Origin: a virus
Strand: one strand, 5' to 3'
Length of the DNA: 26,453 nucleotides
IMG/VR virus record: IMGVR_UViG_3300035698_033610
Span: 1 to 26,453 of that record
A program made the translations under genes and the position numbers. Position 1 is the stretch's first letter. Every line of letters begins with the position of its first letter. The notes beneath the pieces were generated by a model, which ran no database searches, was not told the DNA's origin, and saw only the letters and a program-made list of their open reading frames with translations. Below are positions 13,811 through 20,826 of the stretch, piece after piece.

Positions 13811-14593
13811 ATGAAAATTGCTTTACTTGGTGATTCTTTTATCGACGAATATATCTTTGGAGAAATAGAAAGAGTTTCTCCAGAAGCTCCAGTTCCTGTT
13901 TTAGATGTAAAACATAAAGAAAGAAGAGGAGGGGGAGCTATTAATGTTGCCAATAACCTTTTTGGATTAGGAGTGGATTTTACTTTATTTACTATTACTT
14001 CAATGAAATTGCCTTATAAAGTTATTACTCCTAAGAGTTGTACTGCTTTGAAAAAAACTAGATATGTGGGAAGCAGAGGTTCAATGAAGCAACAAATCAT
14101 GCGAGTGGATGAACCCAAAGAATATCTAAAGCAAGATTTGAAAAAAATGGTTTATCCTAGCTTTAGTGATTTTGATATTATTGCCTTTATAGATTATAAT
14201 AAGGGGACGATTAAGGAAGGGAAGGCTACTATAGTTGATTCGAAAAAGAAGGATTTGTCTGTTTTTAAAGGAACAGAATATTTAAAAATCAATTTAGGAG
14301 AATGGAAGAATTCAACAAGTGGCGACAATTTTCCTAAAATATTTGTGACTAAGGGGGAGAAAGGAATTGATTATTTTGAGTATGGTCAGCTTAAGTTTAG
14401 CGAACCAACACTATCTCAAGAAATTGTGGATATTTCAGGGGCTGGGGATACAGTTATGGCTACTATGATTTATTGTTTGGTTCATAATATAACCGACCCT
14501 AGAAAAATGATGCAGTTAGCGAATAAAGCTGCGGGAATAGTAATTGGTAAGTTTGGGACAGCCTCTGCAACATTTAAAGAGTTAAATCTATGA
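13811..14593 (+). CDS. hldA: PfkB-family kinase, D-glycero-D-manno-heptose-7-phosphate kinase-like (HldA/HldE N-domain)
   Basis: 260 residues against ~315 for the usual HldE kinase domain. The family would phosphorylate heptose 7-phosphate at C1 in ADP-heptose synthesis. Seen: GDSFIDEYIFGEIERVSPEA (residues 7-26), whose 'GD..lD.Y..G...R.SPEAPVPV' is diagnostic of this branch, the substrate Gly loop RRGGGAINVANN (38-49), and the anion hole/base ISGAGDTV (208-215, catalytic Asp213). The shortening falls in the middle of the domain, not at either end. It overlaps the MetK gene by 4 bp (ATGA). Its partner adenylyltransferase is encoded separately at 19465. Confidence 0.8.
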   Translation: MKIALLGDSFIDEYIFGEIERVSPEAPVPVLDVKHKERRGGGAINVANNLFGLGVDFTLFTITSMKLPYKVITPKSCTALKKTRYVGSRGSMKQQIMRVDEPKEYLKQDLKKMVYPSFSDFDIIAFIDYNKGTIKEGKATIVDSKKKDLSVFKGTEYLKINLGEWKNSTSGDNFPKIFVTKGEKGIDYFEYGQLKFSEPTLSQEIVDISGAGDTVMATMIYCLVHNITDPRKMMQLANKAAGIVIGKFGTASATFKELNL

Positions 14594-15552
14594 TTAAAAT
14601 TGCCGAATTTTGTCGCAAAGGGCACCCTGACCGACTTTCTGATATTATAGCCGATGCCTTACTTGATGAATATTTAAAGCGAGATTCAAATGCACGAGTG
14701 GCTTTGGAGGTATTTGGGTGTCATGGAGTAATTACGATTGGAGGTGAAATTACAACCAATAGTCATGTTGAGATTGCTAAAGTGGTTAGGGATGTTTATC
14801 AAGAAATTGGTTATCAGGATAATGTAGGAATTCATGTTAATATTAAAAAACAATCTCCTGAAATTAAGAAACTAGCCGATGTGGGAGCAGGGGATTCTGG
14901 GATAACTACTGGTTATGCGACAGACGAAACGCCTGAAATGCTACCCAAAGAGGTAGTAATAGCGAAACAAGTTTGTTCTGCCCTTGATGATTTGTCCTAT
15001 TTGAAACCAGATGGCAAGGTTCAAGTAGTTCTAGACGGAAATGAGGTTATTGAGCTAATAGTTTCAGTTCAGGCAGAGAAGAAGTTCCGACCTCAACTTG
15101 AGAAATTTCTAAAATCAAAATATCCTTCTAAAAAATTACACCTAACACTTTTTCAAACTGGTGGTTTTGATGCCGATACTGGGCTGACTGGCAGAAAAAA
15201 TGTATTGTGGTATGGACCTAGAATACCAATTGGTGGTGGTTCATTCGCAGGCAAAGACGCCACCAAGGTGGATAGAAGTGGAGCTTACTGGACAAGATGG
15301 AAAGCGAAGAAAGCTATTGAAGAGTTAGGATATAGCGATTGTCTTTTTGAATCTTCGTATGTGATTGGGAAGAGCGAACCTCTTGCAGTTAGATATTGGG
15401 GGACTAAAGACGGCAAGTCCGTTTATGGCGAGGATTTTGGGGGGATTCCGCTCCGAGTTCTTATTAAAAAATTGGGACTAAAAAAGCCAATCTATAAGCA
15501 GGCAAGTTTATTAGGTCATTTTGGGAATCAAATCTTATCATGGGAAAAATGA
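14590..15552 (+). CDS. metK: S-adenosylmethionine synthetase (MetK-like)
   Basis: 320 residues against ~380-400 for bacterial MetK; the reaction is methionine + ATP to SAM. Key signatures are present in order: GHPDRLSD (11-18, catalytic His12), EVFGCHGVITIGGEITTN (40-57), GAGDSGITTGYATDETPEML (99-118), GLTGRK (198-203), GGGSFAGKDATKVDRSGAY (215-233, catalytic Lys/Asp) and a C-terminal GHFGNQ. The missing ~60 residues are lost from loops between motifs, so the enzyme is compact rather than broken. ATGA coupling to the kinase gene. In a cluster with three methyltransferases it presumably raises SAM supply. Phages more often encode SAM-destroying enzymes, so this is unusual. Confidence 0.85.
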   Translation: MIKIAEFCRKGHPDRLSDIIADALLDEYLKRDSNARVALEVFGCHGVITIGGEITTNSHVEIAKVVRDVYQEIGYQDNVGIHVNIKKQSPEIKKLADVGAGDSGITTGYATDETPEMLPKEVVIAKQVCSALDDLSYLKPDGKVQVVLDGNEVIELIVSVQAEKKFRPQLEKFLKSKYPSKKLHLTLFQTGGFDADTGLTGRKNVLWYGPRIPIGGGSFAGKDATKVDRSGAYWTRWKAKKAIEELGYSDCLFESSYVIGKSEPLAVRYWGTKDGKSVYGEDFGGIPLRVLIKKLGLKKPIYKQASLLGHFGNQILSWEK

Positions 15553-15637
15553 AATACATTTCTGCTCCAGAAAGTTTTATTCTAATCCAAAATATGACTT
15601 GACTTCTGGTTTTATAGGACATATGATGGAAGTATGA
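15549..15637 (+). pseudogene. Possible gene remnant between metK and HNH gene
   Basis: ATGA at the end of metK opens a 17-residue frame (MKYISAPESFILIQNMT) that stops at 15600-15602. In a different frame, 15602-15637 reads TSGFIGHMMEV then stop, resembling the nucleotide-binding turn of SDR proteins (G-x-G-F-I-G). The DNA there (CTTCTGGTTTTATAGGA) matches the intact epimerase start near 16190 (CTTTTGGCTTTATCGGA) at 14 of 17 positions. This may be a decayed fragment left when the HNH gene inserted. Confidence 0.3.
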
Positions 15638-16164
15638 TTACCATAAAATGTCCCTGTGGAAGGACTATTTCCACTTTTCAAAGTAGAATAGGGCGAAAAA
15701 AATATTGCTCTAAAAAATGTTTTTACAGATATAGAAAGAGACCGAGTGGTTTAAAATATAATATCAAGGTTGAAAATAAGGGTTGGTTTCAAAAGGGAAA
15801 AGTTCCCCCTACAGCTTGGAAGAAAGGAGATACTCCTTGGAATAAAAATTTGAAAGGGATTCATTTATCTCCAGAAACCGAATTTAAAAAGGGAGAAAAT
15901 CTTGAGGAGAAAAATAATAAATGGAAAGGGAATGATGTGGGATATGGAGGAATTCATACTTGGATAGAAAGAAAATATGGTAGTGCTAACAAATGTGAAA
16001 ATAGAGAAAATAATATATTAGATTTTAAATGTTCAAATAAATCTGACAATTATAACTGGGCATTGATAAAAGGAAAAAGGTATGAGAGAAAAAGAGAAAA
16101 CTTTGTGATGCTTTGCCGTTCTTGTCATCTCAGATACGATGAAATTAATAAAAAAAAGAGATAA
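15634..16164 (+). CDS. HNH homing-type endonuclease with N-terminal zinc knuckle
   Basis: The product is 176 residues. The N-terminal CPCGRTISTFQSRIGRKKYC ... SKKCF is a four-Cys zinc knuckle seen in free-standing phage HNH enzymes. The middle contains NUMOD-like repeats (KGWFQKGKVPPTAWKKGDTP, WNKNLKGIHLS). The C-terminal HNH part is IHTWIERKYGSANKCENREN ... NYNWALIKGKRYERKRENFV then MLCRSCHLRYDEINKK: beta-beta-alpha-metal type with the CRSCH second pair. The canonical first His-Asn of HNH is replaced by 'NYNWA' as in related phage enzymes. It lies between metK and the epimerase and overlaps the latter by 26 bp, as expected for an inserted selfish gene. Confidence 0.8.
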   Translation: MITIKCPCGRTISTFQSRIGRKKYCSKKCFYRYRKRPSGLKYNIKVENKGWFQKGKVPPTAWKKGDTPWNKNLKGIHLSPETEFKKGENLEEKNNKWKGNDVGYGGIHTWIERKYGSANKCENRENNILDFKCSNKSDNYNWALIKGKRYERKRENFVMLCRSCHLRYDEINKKKR

Positions 16165-16966
16165 AAAAAAGATAATGATAACGGGAGCTTTTGGCTTTAT
16201 CGGAAGAAATCTGGTCAAGGAACTAAAGAAAGACAGTCAAAACTCTCTTGTTCTCTGGGGAAAAGATGTTTGTGAAACGATTGCTATCAAAAATAACTTT
16301 GATGTAATTTATCATTTGGCTGCTAATACTGATACTAGATTTCCCAATGATGTTGAAATGTATCGGAATAATATTCTTGGATTCCTTTCTGTTCTTGATT
16401 TTGCCCTTAAAGGAAAATCCAAACTAATTTATGCTTCATCTGCTTCTCAATTCGGAAATTATAAGAAAACTGCTTATGCCGAATCCAAGATTCTGATAGA
16501 CAGAATAGCTGAACACTTCTTTGATAAACTCCCAATGGTTGGTTTGAGATTTTTTAACGTCTTTGGTTCGGGCGAAAAAGAGAAAGGCAAGATGTCTAGT
16601 ATGGTTACTCAATGGACAGAACAGCTGAAAGCAGAAAAACGCCCTAGAGCTTTCCTAGAGGAGAGAAAAACGAAAAGAGACCATATATATGTCAAAGATG
16701 TGATAAAAGCTCTCAGGGTAGCTGTAGAAGTTCGTAGTGGCATCTATGATGTGGGGTCGGGCAAGCCAGCGACATTTGATAGAGTTTTGAACTTAGTGCA
16801 AAAATATCTAGGAACTGAGAGAAAACCAATTTATATTCATAATCCATATAAGGAACATTACCAAAAAGGAACTAAAGCCAATCTGAATTGGGACTTTGAA
16901 CCTGATTATTCTCTAGAGGAAGGAATTAAGGATTATTTAATTCATAAGAAATATGAAAAAAGTTAA
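16139..16966 (+). CDS. hldD: SDR nucleotide-sugar epimerase, ADP-heptose 6-epimerase-like
   Basis: 275 residues (HldD is ~310). The family converts ADP-D-glycero-D-manno-heptose to the L-glycero form using NADP. Seen: Rossmann GAFGFIG (16-22), the active-site IYASSASQFG (97-106) and Tyr113-x3-Lys117 (YAESK). The substrate part FFNVFGSGEKEKGKMSSMVT followed by KRDHIYVKDV and 'GIYDVGSGKPATFDRV' matches HldD closely ('YFNVYGP.E..KG.M.S ... KRDF.YV.DV ... GIFNLGTG.A.SF'), as does HYQKGTKANL near the end. Start at 16139 (inside the HNH gene) keeps the first beta strand; no better start is visible. Among extended SDRs this branch fits best, but a dTDP/GDP-sugar epimerase is the alternative. Confidence 0.75.
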   Translation: MKLIKKRDKKKIMITGAFGFIGRNLVKELKKDSQNSLVLWGKDVCETIAIKNNFDVIYHLAANTDTRFPNDVEMYRNNILGFLSVLDFALKGKSKLIYASSASQFGNYKKTAYAESKILIDRIAEHFFDKLPMVGLRFFNVFGSGEKEKGKMSSMVTQWTEQLKAEKRPRAFLEERKTKRDHIYVKDVIKALRVAVEVRSGIYDVGSGKPATFDRVLNLVQKYLGTERKPIYIHNPYKEHYQKGTKANLNWDFEPDYSLEEGIKDYLIHKKYEKS

Positions 16967-17579
16967 AAAAGTTTGGGGTTCAGAGTTGTGGATCACAAAT
17001 TCCAAGAAATATTGTGGTAAAAAGTTATTCTTGAAAAGAGGTTATCGCTGTTCCATACACCATCACAAAATTAAAGATGAAACATTCTTCATAATTCGTG
17101 GGAGGGTTCTAATGGAGGTTGGAAAGAAAAAATGGATTATGGAATATGGCGATGTTCAGCATATTGAACCAATGTGCAATCACAGATTTACTGGATTGAC
17201 AGATGCTGAAATCATTGAGTTCTCAACTCAACATCTTGAATCTGATTCTTACCGAAAAACAAAATCCGAGAAATGCAGTTTGCGAAAAGCTTATGATTAT
17301 GATGGGGTAGTTAGTAAAGGAATTAAGCTAGAACCCGAAGCTCCGATTATTACAGGGCGGAGCTTTGAGGAACTTAATAGAATTGATTCCAAAAAGACGA
17401 AAGGGCATGTAATTTACTTTAATCCAGTTGCCTGGGGAGAAAAAACCCTGGAAAAGGAAATTGAGTGGAAGGCAGAAATGATAAAGAAATTGAAAATAGA
17501 AGAATATTACGAGGATGATTGTAGAATAATTGTGACTCTAACAGAAAAGTGTCCAAAGTGTAATATAATCAAGGTATAA
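16953..17579 (+). CDS. Cupin-domain protein with C-terminal extension (sugar isomerase-like)
   Basis: The product is 208 residues. The N-terminal cupin (1-105) has VWGSELWITNSKKYCGKKLF, metal ligands H36-H-H38, E43 and probably H77, and 'FFIIRGRVLMEVGKKKWIMEYGD'. This is the type found with sugar-phosphate isomerases, as in the phosphomannose-isomerase C-domain. The C-terminal ~75 residues (GHVIYFNPVAWGEKTL ... EDDCRIIVTLTEKCPKCNII) are a separate unknown segment with a CPKC pair. It overlaps hldD by 14 bp, so it is coupled to it. In an ADP-heptose setting it might replace the missing GmhA-type isomerase, but that is only inference. Confidence 0.65.
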   Translation: MKKVKKVWGSELWITNSKKYCGKKLFLKRGYRCSIHHHKIKDETFFIIRGRVLMEVGKKKWIMEYGDVQHIEPMCNHRFTGLTDAEIIEFSTQHLESDSYRKTKSEKCSLRKAYDYDGVVSKGIKLEPEAPIITGRSFEELNRIDSKKTKGHVIYFNPVAWGEKTLEKEIEWKAEMIKKLKIEEYYEDDCRIIVTLTEKCPKCNIIKV

Positions 17580-17588
17580 GAACATGAT

Positions 17589-18392
17589 TCAAGAATTAGA
17601 TATCAAGGGAACAGATGGGGAATTCTGATGAAGATGAGTATGACAATTTTTACATAAAGTAATGCCGTTGTCCAAGTCCCATAGAAATTTATATTTCAAA
17701 GCTCTTTTATAAGTTATTTTTCTGTCTGAATATGCATATCTAATTTCGTTGATGATAGAAAAAAAATCTACGAAATGATGGGCGATTAACTTTTTCTTAT
17801 CATTACAGGACTGACAGGTGCTATCTCTTTGAATAATCTTATTTCTCCAGTCTCGATATGATTGACTTCCCCTAATCTTTCTGGCAATTATCTTAACATC
17901 GGTCTGATACGGATGCTGAATTTTATAAGCTGTTCTCGGTAGATGATTCTTCACTCCTTCACTGATATTTTTTTTGTGTTTCTCTGAAATCTTTTTTCCG
18001 AGTTTAGCATTTCTCATTTTTATTCTCGTTTTTTGGCTTACTTTCCTTCCTTTCGGAAGTGAATATCCCTTTTTATTTTTATTCCAAGGGATATGTCCCT
18101 TTTTGAAATTTCCAGAATTTCGATATCCTTTATGACCCTTTTTGAAATAGCCCTTATTAAGTTTACCATTTCTTATAGCTTGGCTATAGCAGTTTTTTGA
18201 ACAATATTTTCCTCTTCCGCTTTCAATCCTTGAAGGACTAATCATAATTTTTCTTTCACAATTCAAACATTTTCTAGTAATTCTTGTTATCTTAGATTTT
18301 CCAAAACATTTTTGAGAACAAAATTTTTGATTAGGGAAACGAGCATTGAATGCTTTATGACAGAATTTACAAGTTTTTTTTAATCCTTTCAT
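17589..18392 (-). CDS. HNH homing endonuclease with NUMOD3-like repeats, antisense to cassette
   Basis: 267 residues from the ATG at 18390-18392 (MKGLKKTCKFC...). An upstream ATG at 18431 would add 13 residues inside an inverted repeat. N-terminal zinc knuckles: CKFCHKAF ... CSQKCF and CLNCERK ... CSKNCY. DNA-binding NUMOD3-type repeats: KKGHKGYRNSGNFKKGHIPW, then KGRKVSQKTRIKMRNAKLGK. The C-terminal HNH: YRDWRNKIIQRDSTCQSCND, IAHHFVDF and LDNGITLCKNCHTHLH, with all key His/Asn/Cys present. It is the only leftward gene in the whole late region and converges on the cupin gene with 9 bp between stops: a mobile insertion. Confidence 0.85.
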   Translation of the reverse strand: MKGLKKTCKFCHKAFNARFPNQKFCSQKCFGKSKITRITRKCLNCERKIMISPSRIESGRGKYCSKNCYSQAIRNGKLNKGYFKKGHKGYRNSGNFKKGHIPWNKNKKGYSLPKGRKVSQKTRIKMRNAKLGKKISEKHKKNISEGVKNHLPRTAYKIQHPYQTDVKIIARKIRGSQSYRDWRNKIIQRDSTCQSCNDKKKLIAHHFVDFFSIINEIRYAYSDRKITYKRALKYKFLWDLDNGITLCKNCHTHLHQNSPSVPLISNS

Positions 18393-18400
18393 AATAAAAG

Positions 18401-18452
18401 CCCCCACAAACTTGGAGGTCGGTGGGGACATAAAATGAAATGACCTCCAAGT
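18401..18452 (-). promoter_or_regulatory. Competing hairpins before the antisense HNH gene
   Basis: Stem A: ACTTGGAGGTC (18410-18420) and GACCTCCAAGT (18442-18452), perfect 11/11 with a 21-nt loop. Stem B: CCCCCAC (18401-18407) with GTGGGG (18422-18427), in minus sense followed by CTTTTATT and then the ATG at 18392. A and B share the loop region and probably exclude each other. Stem B would hide the only G-rich stretch near the start codon, or act as a terminator. This resembles the RNA-hairpin control known for T4 homing endonuclease genes. On the plus strand stem A sits 27 bp before the next gene. Confidence 0.5.
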
Positions 18453-18479
18453 AATTTTATTATAAACAATTAAAAAATT

Positions 18480-19529
18480 ATGTCAAATTATTCAAATATC
18501 AATATTCATTGGGATAAATGGGCAGAGGAACATCCTGCAATAGTTAATAAGAAAAGGAAAATAATCTTGAGACAAGGTCAATCTCCTGGAGATATTTTGA
18601 CTATGAGTAGAGCAATAGCGGACTTGAAAGCAAGTTATCCGAATTATCAAATTGATATTCGTTGTCCCGCAATGGAAGTTTGGAAAAATAGCCCTCATCT
18701 GACTCCCTTAAAAGAAGATGATCCCGAAGTTGAAACTTTTAACATAGGTTATCCTTTAATAAATGAAAGCGGATGGAGAGGATTACATTTTTCTGATGCC
18801 TTCCGCTATGATATGGAGGAAAAACTCGGTGTTCCGATTAAAAAAACTGGAATAAGACCAGAACTTTGGATTTCAGAAGAGGAGAAAAGTTGGTATAATC
18901 AGGTTCATTGCGAATTTGGTTGGGATGGTCCTTATTGGATTCTCAATGCTGGACATAAATCTGACAATGTTCTCAAGCAATATCCAAGATGGCAAGAAGT
19001 GGTTGACTTATTGAATAAGTATTTTCAAGGGAAAGTTAAGGTAGTGACTATCGGGCATCAAGACCATATCCATCCAAAATTGAATGGTGTCCTTGATTTA
19101 GTAGGCAAAACAAATACCAGAGAGCTTATTAGATTAATGTATTGGGCTCACGGTTCGGTTGGTCCTATTAGTTTTCAGTTTGTTATTTCTGCGGCTTTTG
19201 GTCAGCCAGCAGTTGTTGTTGCAGGGAACAAGGAGGGATTGCGTTGGCAAGCTTATAACTGGATTAGATATATCTGTAATACTGGTTGTTTCCCAGAATT
19301 TCAGTGGGATGGATGTTGGAAAGGAGGACAAGGCAAGAAATGCCCTAATTTAGTTGAGACCGATAAAGGTTTAGTTCCTAAATGTTTTGAAATGATTAAA
19401 CCCGAAGAAGTAACTAAAGCTGTAACTGATTATTATGAGGGAGGAAGATTAAAATTACCAAGCGATGAAGAAAATTATAAGTTTCAAAAAGCTTTTAAGC
19501 ATTTCCAAAAAAGCCAAAAGAGAAGGTAA
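18480..19529 (+). CDS. GT9/heptosyltransferase-like glycosyltransferase with Cys cluster
   Basis: The product is 349 residues, GT-B-type. The N-terminal domain begins KIILRQGQSPGDILTMSRAI (27-46), the 'G.GD.l...p.l..lk..yP...I' pattern of heptosyltransferases. The C-terminal domain has WILNAGHKS (~153-161), KVVTIGHQDH and LVGKTNTRELIRLMYWAHGS ... GPISFQFVISAAFGQPAVVV, the GT9 nucleotide-sugar pocket. A Cys group near the end (C266, C270, C279, C288, C302; ICNTGCFPEFQWDGCW) looks metal-binding and recalls the iron finger of autotransporter heptosyltransferases, though the spacing differs. It overlaps the adenylyltransferase gene by 65 bp. The donor is likely ADP-heptose made by its neighbours (inference). 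Confidence 0.75.
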   Translation: MSNYSNINIHWDKWAEEHPAIVNKKRKIILRQGQSPGDILTMSRAIADLKASYPNYQIDIRCPAMEVWKNSPHLTPLKEDDPEVETFNIGYPLINESGWRGLHFSDAFRYDMEEKLGVPIKKTGIRPELWISEEEKSWYNQVHCEFGWDGPYWILNAGHKSDNVLKQYPRWQEVVDLLNKYFQGKVKVVTIGHQDHIHPKLNGVLDLVGKTNTRELIRLMYWAHGSVGPISFQFVISAAFGQPAVVVAGNKEGLRWQAYNWIRYICNTGCFPEFQWDGCWKGGQGKKCPNLVETDKGLVPKCFEMIKPEEVTKAVTDYYEGGRLKLPSDEENYKFQKAFKHFQKSQKRR

Positions 19530-19932
19530 AAAGATAACTTTTACCAATGGCTGTTTTAGGATTGTCACAATTGCTCACGCTAGGTATCTCCAAGAAGCCA
19601 GAAAATATGGCGATATTTTAATAGTTGGTCTTAACAGCGATTCTTCGGCTAGAAAGCTAAAGGGCGATTCAATAGTTCCAGAAAAGCAAAGAGCGGAATT
19701 GCTTTTCCCTTACGCTGATTATATTTACATCTTTTCTGGTTATTCGCCAATGCCAATTTTGAAAAAATTGAAGCCCAACTTCTACATTAAGGGTGGAGAT
19801 TATAAAAAAGAGAGAGCCGATAAATCTGGATGTAGAGAGTTTGTGAAAAGTTATGGAGGCAAGGTGGTCTTGACAAAATTGACCTTGAATGTTTCTACAA
19901 GTAAAATAATAAAAAGGATTAAATCTTCTTAG
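19465..19932 (+). CDS. hldC: ADP-heptose adenylyltransferase-like (HldE C-domain/HldC)
   Basis: 155 residues, the normal length of the adenylyltransferase half of HldE. It would join heptose-1-phosphate to ATP, giving ADP-heptose. Seen: ITFTNGCFRIVTIAHARYLQ (24-43), GDILIVGLNSDSS (49-61), RKLKG, EKQRAELLFPYADYI, 'IKGGDYKKE' (108-116) and the STSKII motif (144-149). The usual HxGH catalytic motif reads T35-I-A-H38: the last His is kept, the first His and the Gly are not. Some HldE-like proteins carry T-P-G-H here, so activity may remain. The long overlap with the preceding GT9 gene implies coupling. Together with the kinase at 13811 this rebuilds HldE as two proteins. Confidence 0.75.
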   Translation: MKKIISFKKLLSISKKAKREGKKITFTNGCFRIVTIAHARYLQEARKYGDILIVGLNSDSSARKLKGDSIVPEKQRAELLFPYADYIYIFSGYSPMPILKKLKPNFYIKGGDYKKERADKSGCREFVKSYGGKVVLTKLTLNVSTSKIIKRIKSS

Positions 19933-19967
19933 CGAGATATTATTAAAAGAAAGAAGAAAATTTCATT

Positions 19968-20795
19968 ATGATAAAAGCAAATCCAAAAATGGGAAAAACT
20001 AAAATTGGCATAATTGGTTCAGAAGGAGTTGTTGGGGGTTCGCTGAAAAGATATTTCCAAAAGCAAAAGAACTTTGAACTCTTTTTTTACGATAAGGGCA
20101 AAAAGATAGGTTCTATAGAAGAGGTTTCTAAAGCTGACTATATCTATGTTTGTGTTCCTACTCCCACAATTAATGATAATGGGGTTGGAAGACATTGTGA
20201 TACTTCAATTGTGAGAGAAGTGATTAAACAAATTCAAGGGGAGAACAAGATAATAATCATTAAATCAACCATAACTCCAAGAACTACCGAAACAATTCAA
20301 GAGGAATTGCCAAATCACAAGATTCTTTTTAATCCAGAATTTCTAACGGCGGAAACTCCTGACCAAGACATAAGTTATCCAGATCGTCAAATTGTAGGAT
20401 TTACAAAAAAGAGTTATGACGTAGCTGGAGAAATAATGCTTCAGCTTCCCCTAGCTCCGTTTGAAATGATAATGCCGGTTACTGAAGCTGAGATGGTGAA
20501 ATATGTCAGTAATTGTTGGCTTTCAACTAAAGTAATATTTGCTAATCAGATATATGAAGTTTGTCAGAAACTTGGAATCGATTACAATAGGGTTAAAGAT
20601 GCTACTGTCGCTGATAAGAGAATATGCAAGTCACATCTTGATATCTTTCATGGCGGGTATCGTGGTTTTGGAGGTTATTGTCTCCCCAAAGATTTAGAAG
20701 CTTATATTGGTTTTGCCAAAACTTTGGGCTTTGAAGATAAATTATTAAAGATTGTGAAAGAAATTAATGATGGACTTATTTCCCAAAATAAATAG
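19968..20795 (+). CDS. UDP-glucose/GDP-mannose dehydrogenase-like, short form
   Basis: 275 residues, or 268 from Met8. The family oxidises a nucleotide-sugar C6 alcohol to the acid with two NAD. Seen: Rossmann KIGIIGSEGVVGGSL (12-26), VCVPTPT (61-67), IIIKSTITPRTTE (96-108), FNPEFL (121-126), Lys178/Asn182 in MVKYVSNCWLSTKVIFAN and the catalytic Cys238 in GGYRGFGGYCLPKDLEA. Thus the NAD and central domains with all catalytic residues are present, but the whole C-terminal UDP-binding domain (~150 residues) is absent; the family is usually 430-450 residues. The stop is followed by a normal gap and the next gene, so this is a short form rather than a recent break. Substrate unclear. Confidence 0.75.
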   Translation: MIKANPKMGKTKIGIIGSEGVVGGSLKRYFQKQKNFELFFYDKGKKIGSIEEVSKADYIYVCVPTPTINDNGVGRHCDTSIVREVIKQIQGENKIIIIKSTITPRTTETIQEELPNHKILFNPEFLTAETPDQDISYPDRQIVGFTKKSYDVAGEIMLQLPLAPFEMIMPVTEAEMVKYVSNCWLSTKVIFANQIYEVCQKLGIDYNRVKDATVADKRICKSHLDIFHGGYRGFGGYCLPKDLEAYIGFAKTLGFEDKLLKIVKEINDGLISQNK

Positions 20796-20826
20796 CAATA
20801 AGATAAATTCTAAATAGTTTATAATT

